Positions 53,886 through 63,086 of a DNA stretch of 64,000 nucleotides are shown piece after piece (position 1 is the stretch's first letter; every line of letters begins with the position of its first letter). Made by a program: the position numbers and the translations under genes. Below the pieces are notes generated by a model. The model saw nothing but the letters and a program-made list of their open reading frames with translations. It made no database searches and was not told the DNA's origin. Source of the DNA: Suttonella indologenes (GTDB lineage: Bacteria; Pseudomonadota; Gammaproteobacteria; Cardiobacteriales; Cardiobacteriaceae); contig NZ_UHIA01000003.1 in assembly GCF_900460215.1 (NCBI RefSeq), forward strand, positions 558,001 to 622,000, written 5' to 3'.

Positions 53886-54113
53886 ATGAAAACTTCTATG
53901 AAAATTGCCGCTTTAGCTGCTGTTACCGTTGTTTTCGCTGGTTGCGCCAGTAAACCTGAAAAAAATGCTGACTTGACTGCACTTCGCGCTTCAGTTGAAG
54001 AAGCTCGTGCCGCTGCTATCCAAGCTAACCAAACTTCACAACAAGCTTTGGCTTTAGCGCAACAAAATGCAGCTAAAATCGACCGCGTTTTCACTAAATC
54101 ACAAGTTAAATAA
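53886..54113 (+). CDS. lpp: Murein lipoprotein, Lpp/OprI-like
   Basis: ATG 53886 is six bases after AGGA; ATG 53880 is too close. The 75-residue protein has lipobox FAGC (Cys19). The heptad-like helix (LTALRASVEEARAAAIQANQ with an AKIDRVF end) should trimerise as a coiled coil. It ends in lysine (SQVK), the residue joined to peptidoglycan in Lpp. It probably links outer membrane and wall. Its own strong promoter and terminator fit an abundant product. Confidence 0.85.
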   Translation: MKTSMKIAALAAVTVVFAGCASKPEKNADLTALRASVEEARAAAIQANQTSQQALALAQQNAAKIDRVFTKSQVK

Positions 54114-54135
54114 GCTGAGCTGATTTGAAAACCGC

Positions 54136-54164
54136 AGCGAATATCTTCGGATATTCGCTTTTTT
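54136..54164 (+). terminator. Strong terminator after lpp
   Basis: Perfect 10-bp stem AGCGAATATC / GATATTCGCT with a UUCG tetraloop and a T run. Confidence 0.95.
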
Positions 54165-54199
54165 ATGCCTGAAAAACTTTATTTTTCATCTCTTTTCCG

Positions 54200-54205
54200 T
54201 ATAAT
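54200..54205 (+). promoter_or_regulatory. -10 element for rpsP operon
   Basis: Perfect TATAAT, 39 bases before the rpsP start. The -35 region around 54177 (CTTTAT) is weak. Confidence 0.55.
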
Positions 54206-54243
54206 ACGCCCTCTTTTTACACAATCCATACAAGGAAAATATT

Positions 54244-54498
54244 ATGTTAGCAATCCGACTATCGCGTGGCGGCTCTAAAAAACGTCCGTTCTACCATGTA
54301 GTTGCAACTGACAGCCGCAATGCTCGTGACGGCCGTTTCATCGAGCGTCTTGGGTTTTTCAACCCTATTGCGCGCGGTCAAGAAGTTGAACTGCGCCTAG
54401 ATGTTGAGCGCATCGAATTCTTACAATCGCGCGGCGCGCAATTAAGCGATCGCGTCAAAAGCTTAGTCAAACAATACAAAGCGGCTAACCAAGCCTAA
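54244..54498 (+). CDS. rpsP: 30S ribosomal protein S16
   Basis: The 84-residue protein has the typical opening MLAIRLSRGGSKKRPFYHVV, and ARDGRFIERLGFFNP follows. It is the first gene of the rpsP-rimM-trmD-rplS operon, with AAGGAAAAT before the ATG. Its TAA overlaps the rimM ATG. Confidence 0.97.
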   Translation: MLAIRLSRGGSKKRPFYHVVATDSRNARDGRFIERLGFFNPIARGQEVELRLDVERIEFLQSRGAQLSDRVKSLVKQYKAANQA

Positions 54499-55046
54499 TG
54501 AAACACAATCACGCTCAAATTACATTGGGGCGTATTGTGGGTGTTCACGGGATTCGCGGCTGGGTGAAACTGCACTCAGACTGCCGACCCCGTGAAGCCA
54601 TTTTAGGCTACCGCGAATTCATCGCCACCCGCCCCAATGGCGACAGCTTTACCCTCAAGCTCAATACCGGGCGCGAGCAAGGCAAATCGATTGTCGCGCA
54701 TTTCACCAATTATAACGACCGCGATGCCGCCATGCAGCTTATCGGTCTCAATCTAAGCATCAAACGCGAGCAACTGCCTGCGACTGCGGCAAACGAATTT
54801 TATTGGACGGACTTAATCGGACTGACCGTCGTCAATCGCCAGCAGCAAATCTTAGGTAGCGTCGCAGAAATTTTCGAAACAGGCGCCAACGACGTCCTCG
54901 TCATTAAAACAGGCGCAGACAAAAAAATCGCCGAACTCCTGATTCCGCTGGTAGTGGGCATCTATGTGGATTCCGCCGACTTTGACAAGCAAATCCTGCA
55001 TGTGGACTGGGAAAGCGATTGGTCAAACGACAATCCCGCCCAATAA
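54498..55046 (+). CDS. rimM: 16S rRNA processing protein RimM
   Basis: The 182-residue protein has the N-terminal RimM domain (LGRIVGVHGIRGWVKL, then LNLSIKREQLP) and the C-terminal PRC barrel (EFYWTDLIGLTVVN, ELLIPLVVGIYVDSADF). It helps mature the 30S head with S19. Its ATG overlaps the rpsP stop codon, so translation is coupled. Confidence 0.95.
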   Translation: MKHNHAQITLGRIVGVHGIRGWVKLHSDCRPREAILGYREFIATRPNGDSFTLKLNTGREQGKSIVAHFTNYNDRDAAMQLIGLNLSIKREQLPATAANEFYWTDLIGLTVVNRQQQILGSVAEIFETGANDVLVIKTGADKKIAELLIPLVVGIYVDSADFDKQILHVDWESDWSNDNPAQ

Positions 55047-55052
55047 ACAACG

Positions 55053-55805
55053 ATGCACATCGATTTCATCAGCATTTTTCCCGAATTAATTGCGCATTGG
55101 TTCAGCCAAGGCGTCATCGGGCGCGCCATTGACAAGCAAATCCTGCAATTCTCCTATCATAATCCGCGCCAATACAGCGCAGACCGCCACGGAAGAATTG
55201 ACGACCGCCCCTTTGGCGGCGGCCCCGGCATGGTGATGCAATATGTGCCGCTAGCGCAAATGGCGGCGCAGTTAAACGCGCAAGCAGAACGCCCTTTTCA
55301 CGTCTATCTCAGCCCGCAGGGCATGCCTTTTACGCATGAAGTCGCCGCGCAATTAGCGGGCAAACCCCGCCTTGCCTTTTGGTGCGGACGCTACGAAGGT
55401 ATTGATCAACGCTTTATCGATCAGCATATTGATGCGGAAATTTCTCTGGGCGATTTTGTCTTATCCGGCGGCGAAATCGCCGCTGCGGTCATTACCGACG
55501 CGGTCTGCCGCTTGATTGACGGCGTTTTGGGAGACGGACAATCCGCCTGTCAGGATTCCTTCCACGATAAACTTTTAGACCACCCCCACTATACACGCCC
55601 TGAAATTGCTGATAAAATCTGCGCCCCTGAAATACTGCTCAGTGGCAATCATGCGCTTATCGCCCGTTGGCGCATGAAACAGGCACTGGGCAGAACGTTT
55701 TTACTGCGTCCTGATATTTTTGCTGAACTTAATCTCAGCCGGACGCAGCAAAATTTATTAAATGAATTTTTAGCTGAAACCCATTTTTCTGGAGAGCCGT
55801 CATGA
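55053..55805 (+). CDS. trmD: tRNA (guanine37-N1)-methyltransferase
   Basis: The 250-residue SPOUT enzyme methylates G37 next to the anticodon, preventing frameshifts. It has HIDFISIFPEL, DDRPFGGGPGMVM, WCGRYEGIDQRF and the knot loop SLGDFVLSGGE. It overlaps the rplS start by four bases. Confidence 0.97.
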   Translation: MHIDFISIFPELIAHWFSQGVIGRAIDKQILQFSYHNPRQYSADRHGRIDDRPFGGGPGMVMQYVPLAQMAAQLNAQAERPFHVYLSPQGMPFTHEVAAQLAGKPRLAFWCGRYEGIDQRFIDQHIDAEISLGDFVLSGGEIAAAVITDAVCRLIDGVLGDGQSACQDSFHDKLLDHPHYTRPEIADKICAPEILLSGNHALIARWRMKQALGRTFLLRPDIFAELNLSRTQQNLLNEFLAETHFSGEPS

Positions 55806-56167
55806 GCAACATCATCGACACCCTTGAACAAGAACAATTTAAAACCGATTTACCTGAATTCAATCCAGGCGATACCGTTGTCGTACAAGTCAAAGTACGC
55901 GAAGGCAACCGTGAACGTTTGCAGGCTTTTGAAGGCGTAGTTATCGCTAAGAAAAACCGTGGTTTAGGTTCATCTTTTACTGTGCGCAAAATCTCTCACG
56001 GCGAAGGCGTCGAGCGCGTTTTCCAAACGCACAGTCCTTTGATTGATTCCGTGAGCGTCAAACGCCGCGGCGACGTACGCCGTGCGAAATTATATTATCT
56101 GCGCGGATTGGAAGGCAAAGCAGCGCGTATCAAAGAAAAACTTGATACTAAAAAAGCCGCTGAATAA
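55802..56167 (+). CDS. rplS: 50S ribosomal protein L19
   Basis: The 121-residue protein has FNPGDTVVVQVKVREG, RLQAFEGVVIAKKNRGLGSS and FTVRKISHGEGVERVF. It lies at the 30S-50S interface. It is the last gene of the classic four-gene operon; cysQ follows seven bases later and may be read through. Confidence 0.97.
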   Translation: MSNIIDTLEQEQFKTDLPEFNPGDTVVVQVKVREGNRERLQAFEGVVIAKKNRGLGSSFTVRKISHGEGVERVFQTHSPLIDSVSVKRRGDVRRAKLYYLRGLEGKAARIKEKLDTKKAAE

Positions 56168-56174
56168 GGAAAAC

Positions 56175-57047
56175 ATGCAGGCACTTGAATTTCAAGACTG
56201 TATCTCGCAAATCGCCGCATTGTGTGCAAACGCTTCTGCGGCGATTTTGTCATTCTATGGTCATCAAGATCATATGGGCATTGTCATTAAAGACGACAAA
56301 TCCCCTTTAACGCAGGCGGATCTTGCCGCCGACCGCATTCTCAACGAAGGCTTGGTCAAGATTGCGTCCATTCCCGTCGTCAGCGAAGAAAATCTTTCCA
56401 GCCAAAACCAGTCATTTGAAGACTATTGGCTGATTGACCCCATTGACGGCACAAAGGAATTTATCCGCCAAAGCGATCAATTTTGCATTGCGATTGCGCG
56501 CATTTACCGGCACCGACCGATTTTAGGCTTGATTTATTCTCCCACTCAGCGCTGCTATTGGTATGCCGGCGCAGGCATGGGCGCGTATAAAGTAAGCCCG
56601 AATCAAGCGCCGCAACGCCTGCACTGCCGCCGTTTCAATCCCGCAGAACCGCGTCTATTGACTGCCGGCATCAATGTCAGCAAGCGCGTGCATCATTTTT
56701 TGCAATCGCAATTTGGCGAATATCGGCATGTCAGCCAAGCCAGCGCGCTGAAATTCTGCCGAATGGCGGAAGGCGATGCCGATTTTTACGTCAAACTGTC
56801 GCTCGGCGGCAGCGAATGGGATATTGCGGCGGGCGATATTTTGCTTAGCGAAGCCGGCGGTGGTCTTCGCTACTTTCCGCAGCTCGCCGCCATTGAGTAT
56901 GGCGCGCGCGAACATCTGCAAAATCCACCTTTCCTTGCCTATGGCGCCGGCTTTGACGACAGCCGCATCACCGCTTACTTTCAAGCCATGCAAGCGCTGT
57001 TTGCCGCCGAACAGCAGACCTCGCGCACACCGTCGCCATTTTTTTAA
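56175..57047 (+). CDS. cysQ: 3'(2'),5'-bisphosphate nucleotidase CysQ
   Basis: ATG 56175 after AAGGAAA gives 290 residues; the longer frame overlapping rplS is not coding. Metal-binding motifs are VVSEEN, LIDPIDGTKEF and WDIAAGDILLSEAGG. It removes 3'-phosphoadenosine-5'-phosphate made in sulfate assimilation. Its C-terminal 15 residues are unusual (EQQTSRTPSPFF). Confidence 0.9.
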   Translation: MQALEFQDCISQIAALCANASAAILSFYGHQDHMGIVIKDDKSPLTQADLAADRILNEGLVKIASIPVVSEENLSSQNQSFEDYWLIDPIDGTKEFIRQSDQFCIAIARIYRHRPILGLIYSPTQRCYWYAGAGMGAYKVSPNQAPQRLHCRRFNPAEPRLLTAGINVSKRVHHFLQSQFGEYRHVSQASALKFCRMAEGDADFYVKLSLGGSEWDIAAGDILLSEAGGGLRYFPQLAAIEYGAREHLQNPPFLAYGAGFDDSRITAYFQAMQALFAAEQQTSRTPSPFF

Positions 57048-57062
57048 TCACAGACACACATC

Positions 57063-58409
57063 ATGACTAAAACCGTTGAACTCCTTGCCCCAGCCGGCTC
57101 AATCAAAACCATGCGCTATGCTTTTGCCTATGGCGCCGACGCTGTTTACGCAGGCTCCGCCCGCTATTCCTTGCGCATGCGCGGCAATGAATTCACGGAT
57201 GAAAACCTCAAACAAGGCATTGACGAAGCGCATGCCTTGGGCAAGCATTTCTATCTCACGGTCAATACCCAGCCGCATAATTACAAACTCGATACCGCTT
57301 TGCGCGATCTTGCGCCTTCGCTTGCCGCCAAGCCCGATGCGCTGATTATGTCCGACCCCGGGCTGATTATGATTGTCAAAGAAGCCTATCCCGATATGTC
57401 CATTCATCTCTCCGTGCAGGCCAATACCGTGAATTGGGCGACCGTGAAATTTTGGCAGCAAAACGGCGTCAGCCGCGTCATTCTGTCGCGCGAGCTCTCG
57501 CTGAAAGAAATTGCCGAAATCCGCCAACGCTGCCCCGATATGGAACTGGAAGTATTTGTCCACGGTGCCTTATGTATGGCGTATTCCGGACGCTGTCTGC
57601 TTTCAGGCTATTTCAACAACCGCGACCCCAATCAAGGCACTTGCACCAATGCCTGCCGCTGGAAATACAAAACCCATGCCAGCACCGAGGAAGAAGAAGG
57701 CGAATTCATCCCCACCCCCGATTTAATCTTCTCTCCCGATTCGTTGAGTGGCATCACGGACAGCCGTGAACGCCACCCTTTGGCTGACGGCGTTTATTAT
57801 CTGGAAGAAGAAAATCGCCCCGGCGAATATATGGAAATCACCGAAGACGAACACGGCACCTACATCATGAACAGCCGCGACCTGCGCGCGATTGAACACG
57901 TCGGCGAACTCGTAAAAATCGGCGTGGACTGCCTGAAAATTGAAGGGCGCACCAAATCCCATTACTATGCCGCCCGCACCGCTCAACTCTACCGCCAAGC
58001 GATTGACGACGCTTATGCGGGGCGCGATTTTAATCCCGATCTGAATGAAAAACTGGAAGGGCTGGCGAACCGCGGCTATACGGACGGCTTTTTCGTGCGC
58101 CGCCAAATCAAAGCCCAGCAAAACTACGCCACAGGCTCGTCCAATGCCGCCACTCAGCAATTTGTCGGCGAAGTTATCGCCTATGATGCGGAAAAAGGCT
58201 TGGCGACCATTGAAGCCAAAAACCATTTCCAAAGCGGCGACCGTGTGGAAATCATCAGCCCCGGCGGCAACCGCGAAATCACCATCGGCAGTCTTTTTGA
58301 CCGCAAAAACTGCGAAATCGTTCCGGCGGCAAAAGGCAGCGGCTGGCAGGTACAAACCGACATCGGCGAAGTGGATACCTTTACCCTTTTAGCTAAAAAT
58401 CTTTCTTAA
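57063..58409 (+). CDS. trhP: tRNA hydroxylation protein TrhP (U32 family)
   Basis: The 448-residue U32-family protein (formerly YegQ) opens ELLAPAGSIKTMRYAFAYGADAVYAG. It has CMAYSGRCLLSGYFNNRDPNQGTC with the cluster-binding cysteines, and EGRTKSHYYAA. TrhP makes 5-hydroxyuridine at tRNA position 34 using prephenate. The prephenate link is of interest given pheA and tyrA elsewhere in the window. Confidence 0.92.
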   Translation: MTKTVELLAPAGSIKTMRYAFAYGADAVYAGSARYSLRMRGNEFTDENLKQGIDEAHALGKHFYLTVNTQPHNYKLDTALRDLAPSLAAKPDALIMSDPGLIMIVKEAYPDMSIHLSVQANTVNWATVKFWQQNGVSRVILSRELSLKEIAEIRQRCPDMELEVFVHGALCMAYSGRCLLSGYFNNRDPNQGTCTNACRWKYKTHASTEEEEGEFIPTPDLIFSPDSLSGITDSRERHPLADGVYYLEEENRPGEYMEITEDEHGTYIMNSRDLRAIEHVGELVKIGVDCLKIEGRTKSHYYAARTAQLYRQAIDDAYAGRDFNPDLNEKLEGLANRGYTDGFFVRRQIKAQQNYATGSSNAATQQFVGEVIAYDAEKGLATIEAKNHFQSGDRVEIISPGGNREITIGSLFDRKNCEIVPAAKGSGWQVQTDIGEVDTFTLLAKNLS

Positions 58410-58519
58410 GTCCTATTCATCGGTAAAGCGGTGCGGGCATAAATCTTCTACCGCAAAACTCAGTCTTTGATTCAGCAAGCCTATGCTACACTAAGCCTTT
58501 TCATCAAAAAGGAAAACAT

Positions 58520-59374
58520 ATGGACTGGAAAGGCGGCAGACGCAGCAATAATGTGCAAGACAGACGCGGCGCCGGTATGAAAGCCGGCGGCATCGGCTTA
58601 GGTGGCATCGTTATCATTTTAATCGGTCTCTTCTTTGGTGTGGATTTAAACACCATGTTAGGCTTAGTTCAAAATACCGGCGGTACTTCGCAATACGAAC
58701 AAAGCGCTCCTAGCGACGCCAAAAGCCAAGAACAGGCACAATTTGTAAAAGTGGTGCTTGGCGCCAATGAAGATCACTGGCAGCAGCAATTTAGCCGTTA
58801 CGGCATTCAATTTCGCGCACCCACACTGGTATTGTTTAGCAATCAAACACAAAGCGCCTGCGGCACTGCAAGCAGTATGACCGGTCCTTTCTACTGCCCG
58901 GCCGATCAGGGTATTTATATTGATCTGAATTTTATTCAAGACATGCGCCGCATGGGAGCAAGCAATAATACGGAAGTCGTCGGCAATTTTGCCCTTGCTT
59001 ATGTCATTGCCCATGAATTCGGTCATCATATTTCTAACCTGACAGGCGTATTGCCGCAAGCGCACAAAGCGATGAGCCAAGCAGGCAATAAAGCACAAGC
59101 CAATGCTATTTCCGTTGCTCTTGAATTGCAGGCAGACTGCTATGCCGGCGTTTGGGCGGCAAATTTAAGCAAGTATAATATTAATGTCAGTCGTGCGGAT
59201 TTGGAACATGGTTTGCAAGCAGCGTCCGCAGTAGGCGATGATCGCATCATGGCTTCGGCAGGACGCAGCATCAATCCCGAAAATTTTACCCACGGCAGCG
59301 CGCAGCAACGTATGGAATGGTTTGCTCGAGGCTTGCAAAGTGGCGATATGCAAAGCTGCGATACTTTCAAATAA
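58520..59374 (+). CDS. ypfJ: YpfJ-type zinc metallopeptidase
   Basis: The 284-residue protein has one N-terminal membrane segment (about 24-42, GIGLGGIVIILIGLFFG). The metallopeptidase core has VIAHEFGHHISNL (about 159-171) as the zinc motif and LQADCYAGVWA as the third-ligand region. The opening MDWKGGRRSNNVQDRRG is typical of the family. Substrates are unknown. AAGGAAAAC precedes the start. Confidence 0.92.
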   Translation: MDWKGGRRSNNVQDRRGAGMKAGGIGLGGIVIILIGLFFGVDLNTMLGLVQNTGGTSQYEQSAPSDAKSQEQAQFVKVVLGANEDHWQQQFSRYGIQFRAPTLVLFSNQTQSACGTASSMTGPFYCPADQGIYIDLNFIQDMRRMGASNNTEVVGNFALAYVIAHEFGHHISNLTGVLPQAHKAMSQAGNKAQANAISVALELQADCYAGVWAANLSKYNINVSRADLEHGLQAASAVGDDRIMASAGRSINPENFTHGSAQQRMEWFARGLQSGDMQSCDTFK

Positions 59375-59385
59375 CACCTCCAAAA

Positions 59386-59414
59386 AAATCAACCGCCTAA
59401 TCGGCGGTTGATTT
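59386..59414. terminator. Bidirectional terminator
   Basis: Stem AAATCAACCGCC / GGCGGTTGATTT, 12 bases after the ypfJ stop and facing the end of betT on the other strand. Confidence 0.85.
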
Positions 59415-59472
59415 ATAGGCAAGTCATATTATTTCACGCCATTGTTACAAATGAAATAATATAGATATTTTC

Positions 59473-61464
59473 TTAACGCAGGCTATGTAAAAAGTGCATA
59501 TGGCGATGATACTGAGCGACGATGTCATTAATAACGCCTTCAGTGCTCCATCCCATAATATCGTAATCCTGACCGCCTTCACCCAAATGTACTTCAGCAC
59601 GATAGTAGGTCTGCGTATCATTGATTTCAGCTTCGCTGTCTTCATCTTCATTTTGCACAAAACCGGGCTGCGCATGTCCTGCCACACGCACTTTATAGAT
59701 AAAATCGATTTCATCGCCATGATTAGTCTGCAACACTACGCTGCCGCTTTTTTCATTCAGCACTCGCGCATCCACGCCTAAATTACGTAATTCTGCCGCA
59801 ACATTATCACAGGCTTTTTTAACCGTCGTATCAATAAAACGGCTGACCGTTTGGCGGCTCGGAAAATCCATAATAAGCTGCAAACGCTCGCGCCACACAC
59901 CGTCTCCTTGAGCAGGCAAAGGCATACTTAAATTCTGCTGCAAAATCTCCTGCTTCTGCGCATCAATATTCAAAGCTTTCAGCAGACCATACAGCGCTAC
60001 CATCAACACAGTAACAAAAGGTAAAGCGCTAGCAATCGCCATTGTCTGTAAAGCACCGAGTCCGCCGGCTAATAACAAGGCAATTGCCACCATGCCCGCA
60101 CCTAAAGACCAAAATAGGCGATAGCGCACGCCCTTGCTTCCTTTACCATGCGAACAAAGCATATCCATAACCAAGGCACCCGAGTCCGCGGAAGTGATGA
60201 AAAACACCACAATCATCAACAGTGCCACATAGCTAAATATGCCGGATAAAGGTAATTGCTCTAAAAAGGCAAACAGCGACAACGAAACATCTTGCTCGAT
60301 TACTTGACCCAAAATAGCATTCCCTTGATTTAAAATCATATCAATCGCGGAATTGCCAAACACGGTCATCCATAAGAAAGTGAAACCCGCCGGCACAAAT
60401 AAGACACCTAACACAAATTCGCGAATAGTCCGACCGCGTGAAACACGCGCGATAAACAAACCGACAAATGGTGCCCAACTTACCCACCAGCCCCAATAGA
60501 GAATCGTCCAACCGCCAAACCAATCGGTTTTATCATAAGCATAAAGATTAAACGTCATGCTCACAATGCTGGAAATATAAGAACCTACATTCTGTACATA
60601 GGCTTGTAATAAAAATACGGTTGATCCGGCAAGCAACACAAACAGCATCAATACCACTGCCAAACCCAAATTTAACTCGGATAAAAATTTCACTCCCTTA
60701 TCCAAACCCGACATCACAGAGATCGTTGCCAAAGCACAAATCACTGCAATTAAAATCACTTGACTTGCCGTTCCGACCGGAACAAAAGAGAACAGATGAT
60801 TAATTCCCGTATTCACCTGTAAAGCGCCGTAACCAAGAGAAGTTGCCAAACCGAAGAGCGTACCTACCACAGCAAAAATATCCACTGCATGGCCAATCGG
60901 TCCGTAAATTTTATCGCCAATCAGCGGATACAAAGCCGAACGTAAAGTCAGCGGCAAATTATGACGGTAAGCAAAAAAAGCCAAAATTAAAGCCACTACC
61001 GCATACACCGCCCAAGCATGTAAACCCCAATGGAAAAACGTCAACTGCATCGCCTGACGTGCCGCATATATCGTGCCGCCCTCACCATGCGGAGGCGTTA
61101 AAAAGTGCATGACAGGTTCAGCGACACCAAAAAACATCAAACCAATTCCCATACCGGCAGAAAACAGCATCGCAAACCAAGAGAGATTGCTGTAATCCGG
61201 ACGTGAATGATCCGGTCCTAATTTGATATTGCCTAAACGAGACAATCCTAAATAAACGCTAAATAATAAAATTAAAGCAACCGTTAACACATAATACCAG
61301 CTGGCATTATCTACAATCATCGCTTGTAGTGCTTTAAAAGTCTTATCCGCTAATTCAGGCAATAAAATTGCAAATAAACTAATACATGCAATCAATCCTG
61401 CCGAAATCAGAAAAACCGCGGAATTCAGACCATGCTTATGCAGTTTTTGCATAGGTGTACTCAT
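59473..61464 (-). CDS. betT: BCCT transporter, BetT-like choline importer
   Basis: ATG 61464 after AAGGAA gives 663 residues. It has twelve membrane segments and the BCCT signature around GGWTILYWGWWVSWAPFVG, with FARVSRGR-type loop IARVSRGRTIREF after it. A long cytosolic tail ends DYDIMGWSTEGVINDIVAQYHRHMHFL, close to E. coli BetT. It should import choline with protons for osmoprotection. No betAB genes are adjacent. Confidence 0.9.
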   Translation of the reverse strand: MSTPMQKLHKHGLNSAVFLISAGLIACISLFAILLPELADKTFKALQAMIVDNASWYYVLTVALILLFSVYLGLSRLGNIKLGPDHSRPDYSNLSWFAMLFSAGMGIGLMFFGVAEPVMHFLTPPHGEGGTIYAARQAMQLTFFHWGLHAWAVYAVVALILAFFAYRHNLPLTLRSALYPLIGDKIYGPIGHAVDIFAVVGTLFGLATSLGYGALQVNTGINHLFSFVPVGTASQVILIAVICALATISVMSGLDKGVKFLSELNLGLAVVLMLFVLLAGSTVFLLQAYVQNVGSYISSIVSMTFNLYAYDKTDWFGGWTILYWGWWVSWAPFVGLFIARVSRGRTIREFVLGVLFVPAGFTFLWMTVFGNSAIDMILNQGNAILGQVIEQDVSLSLFAFLEQLPLSGIFSYVALLMIVVFFITSADSGALVMDMLCSHGKGSKGVRYRLFWSLGAGMVAIALLLAGGLGALQTMAIASALPFVTVLMVALYGLLKALNIDAQKQEILQQNLSMPLPAQGDGVWRERLQLIMDFPSRQTVSRFIDTTVKKACDNVAAELRNLGVDARVLNEKSGSVVLQTNHGDEIDFIYKVRVAGHAQPGFVQNEDEDSEAEINDTQTYYRAEVHLGEGGQDYDIMGWSTEGVINDIVAQYHRHMHFLHSLR

Positions 61465-61560
61465 ATCTATTCCTTCAAAATTTTTAAATATCAAAGCTAT
61501 CTTCTGCTCTCTATACTTCAAAATAAAATCTCATCGCTGACTTATGCTATAAATAAGCTG

Positions 61561-61737
61561 CTTAGATTCAAGCTTGAAGTGCAACATTTAATAGACAAGA
61601 GAGAAGATGTAAGAGGCGCAGTGTTGCACTTGCTCATCAACTCTCACCTATCAGAACGTCATGAATACTACACACATCTTACACAAGACAAAGGTATCAA
61701 ATATTCGTGCTCAAGAAAAGCGCTTACTCATATAGGG
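61561..61737 (+). mobile_element. IS30-family left-end fragment
   Basis: It begins with the inverted-repeat sequence GATTCAAGCTTGAAGTGCAAC and runs through the start of a transposase (CTTACACAAGACAAAGG) to CTCATATAG. It parallels the left end of the IS at 62811-62905 in mirror orientation. One A is missing relative to the intact frame, so it is non-coding. Confidence 0.75.
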
Positions 61738-61742
61738 CAGAT

Positions 61743-62811
61743 TCAAATATGAAGTGCAACGCACCCAAAGCTAACTTTAACCTCCAATGGCGTCATAAAG
61801 CCTAGCACCTTACGAGGACGATTATTCAAATTGTCCTCTATCTCTTTGATGTATTCAGCGCAGAGATTATCGAGTCTCACAGACTTCGGCAAAAATTGCC
61901 GAATCAATCCGTTGAGGTTCTCATTACTCCCTCTCTCCCAAGAGTGATAAGGTCCGGCAAAAAATATCTCGGCATTGAGTGCTTCAGCTATCTGTTCATG
62001 CTGAGAAAATTCTTTGCCATTATCAAAAGTAATCGTGCAAACCTTTTCAGCATTAAGTATCTCTATACAAGCTTGTGCCACTTGTTCGGCTTTACGATGC
62101 TTCAATGCTTTGAGTTTGACTTCTCTTGTTGTTCTTTCTACAAGAGTCACTAATGCTCCTTTGTGCTTATAACCAATGACCGTATCACCTTCATAATCCC
62201 CTAAGCGCCTACGCTGTTCTACTATTTCCGGGCGTTCTGAAATATCTACTCTGTTGGGAATGTGTCCGCGTCTGTCATGAGCTTTGAAGCCACGTTTGCG
62301 GTAGGTTTTCTGACTACGCAGATGACGATATAAGTCTCCGCCTGATTTCTTGTCTGCATAAATATAGCGATAAATGCTTTCATGACTGGGAACATGTTGC
62401 CAACCCAGTCGTTTAAGACGCCCTGTCATCTGTTCGGGAGAATATTTTCTCTCAATCAGATGATTGATGTAGGCTTTGGCAAAATCACTGAGTTGATAAG
62501 CGTTTTGCTTTTTACGATCTTGTGCCATTTCTTGAGCCTGCAGCGGTCGATAAGCTCTTTTACCTGTATTGCGTTTAATCTCTCGGCTGATGGTATAGTC
62601 AAAGAAGTGAAAAAGTATTACGGCGTTGGCTCGCCTTGCCGTACGCTCTTGTACTGTCTGCAGCTCGCCGCCTTGTACTACTTTTTCACTTCTCCGACTA
62701 TAGATTTATGGCAGCCCACGATATTGGCTATTTCGCTATATGAATAAGCGCTTTTCTTAAGCACGGATATTTATACCTTTGTTCTTGTGTAAGATATGTA
62801 TAGTGTTTCAT
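61743..62811 (-). pseudogene. IS30-family transposase, broken twice
   Basis: The frame from ATG 62811 encodes MKHYTYLTQEQRY. A one-base loss then shifts it, and the true continuation SAYSYSEIANIVGCHKS is in another frame. After HKS the Correia-like element at 62594-62702 intervenes, and the gene resumes TISREIKRNTGKRAYRP. The catalytic core is intact: LGDYEGDTVIG, ITFDNGKEFS and ERGSNENLNGLIRQ. The open part from 62528 is 261 residues and lacks the DNA-binding end. Confidence 0.88.
62594..62702 (+). mobile_element. Correia-like element inside IS30 transposase
   Basis: Complete 109-bp copy including TA on both sides. Removing it with one TA restores CAT-AAA-TCT-ACC-ATC-AGC on the minus strand (HKSTIS), an uninterrupted helix-turn-helix. 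This shows target choice TA and TA duplication. Confidence 0.92.
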
Positions 62812-62937
62812 AACGTTCTGATAGATAAGAGTTGATGAGCAAGTGCAACACTGCACATCTTACATCTTCTCTCTTGTCTATATAAACGTTGCACTTCAAG
62901 CTTGAGAATCTAAGCTCTTTTTTATTTCCTTGACTAT

Positions 62938-63003
62938 AGGTTTTATGACGCCATTGGAGGTTAAAGCTAGCTTTGGACGCGTTGCACTTCACACTTGAAT
63001 CTG
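62938..63003 (+). mobile_element. IS30-family right-end fragment
   Basis: Matches the mirrored right end of the IS at 61742-61800: ATGACGCCATTGGAGGTTAA, then GCGTTGCACTTCACACTTGAATCTG. Together with 61561-61737 it looks like the outer element of a nest. Confidence 0.75.
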
Positions 63004-63017
63004 CCTCCCAAAAAATC

Positions 63018-63050
63018 AAAGACTATCTGATAAGGATCAGATAGTCTTTT
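63018..63050 (-). terminator. Terminator of the comEA-like gene
   Basis: Perfect 14-bp stem AAAGACTATCTGAT / ATCAGATAGTCTTT with loop AAGG. On the minus strand a T-rich stretch follows (GATTTTTT). Confidence 0.8.
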
Positions 63051-63086
63051 AGAAAACTTTTTGTGCCTTAGGTTAGTAGCCTAAAA

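Larger units (their letters stand above)
61738..62905 (-). mobile_element. IS30-family element, interrupted
   Basis: Read on the minus strand it runs from GATTCTCAAGCTTGAAGTGC (62905) to the mirrored end GATTCAAATATGAAGTGCAAC (61742). It carries one transposase gene split by a Correia-like element. Left and right pieces of another IS30 copy in the opposite orientation lie on either side. Confidence 0.8.
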
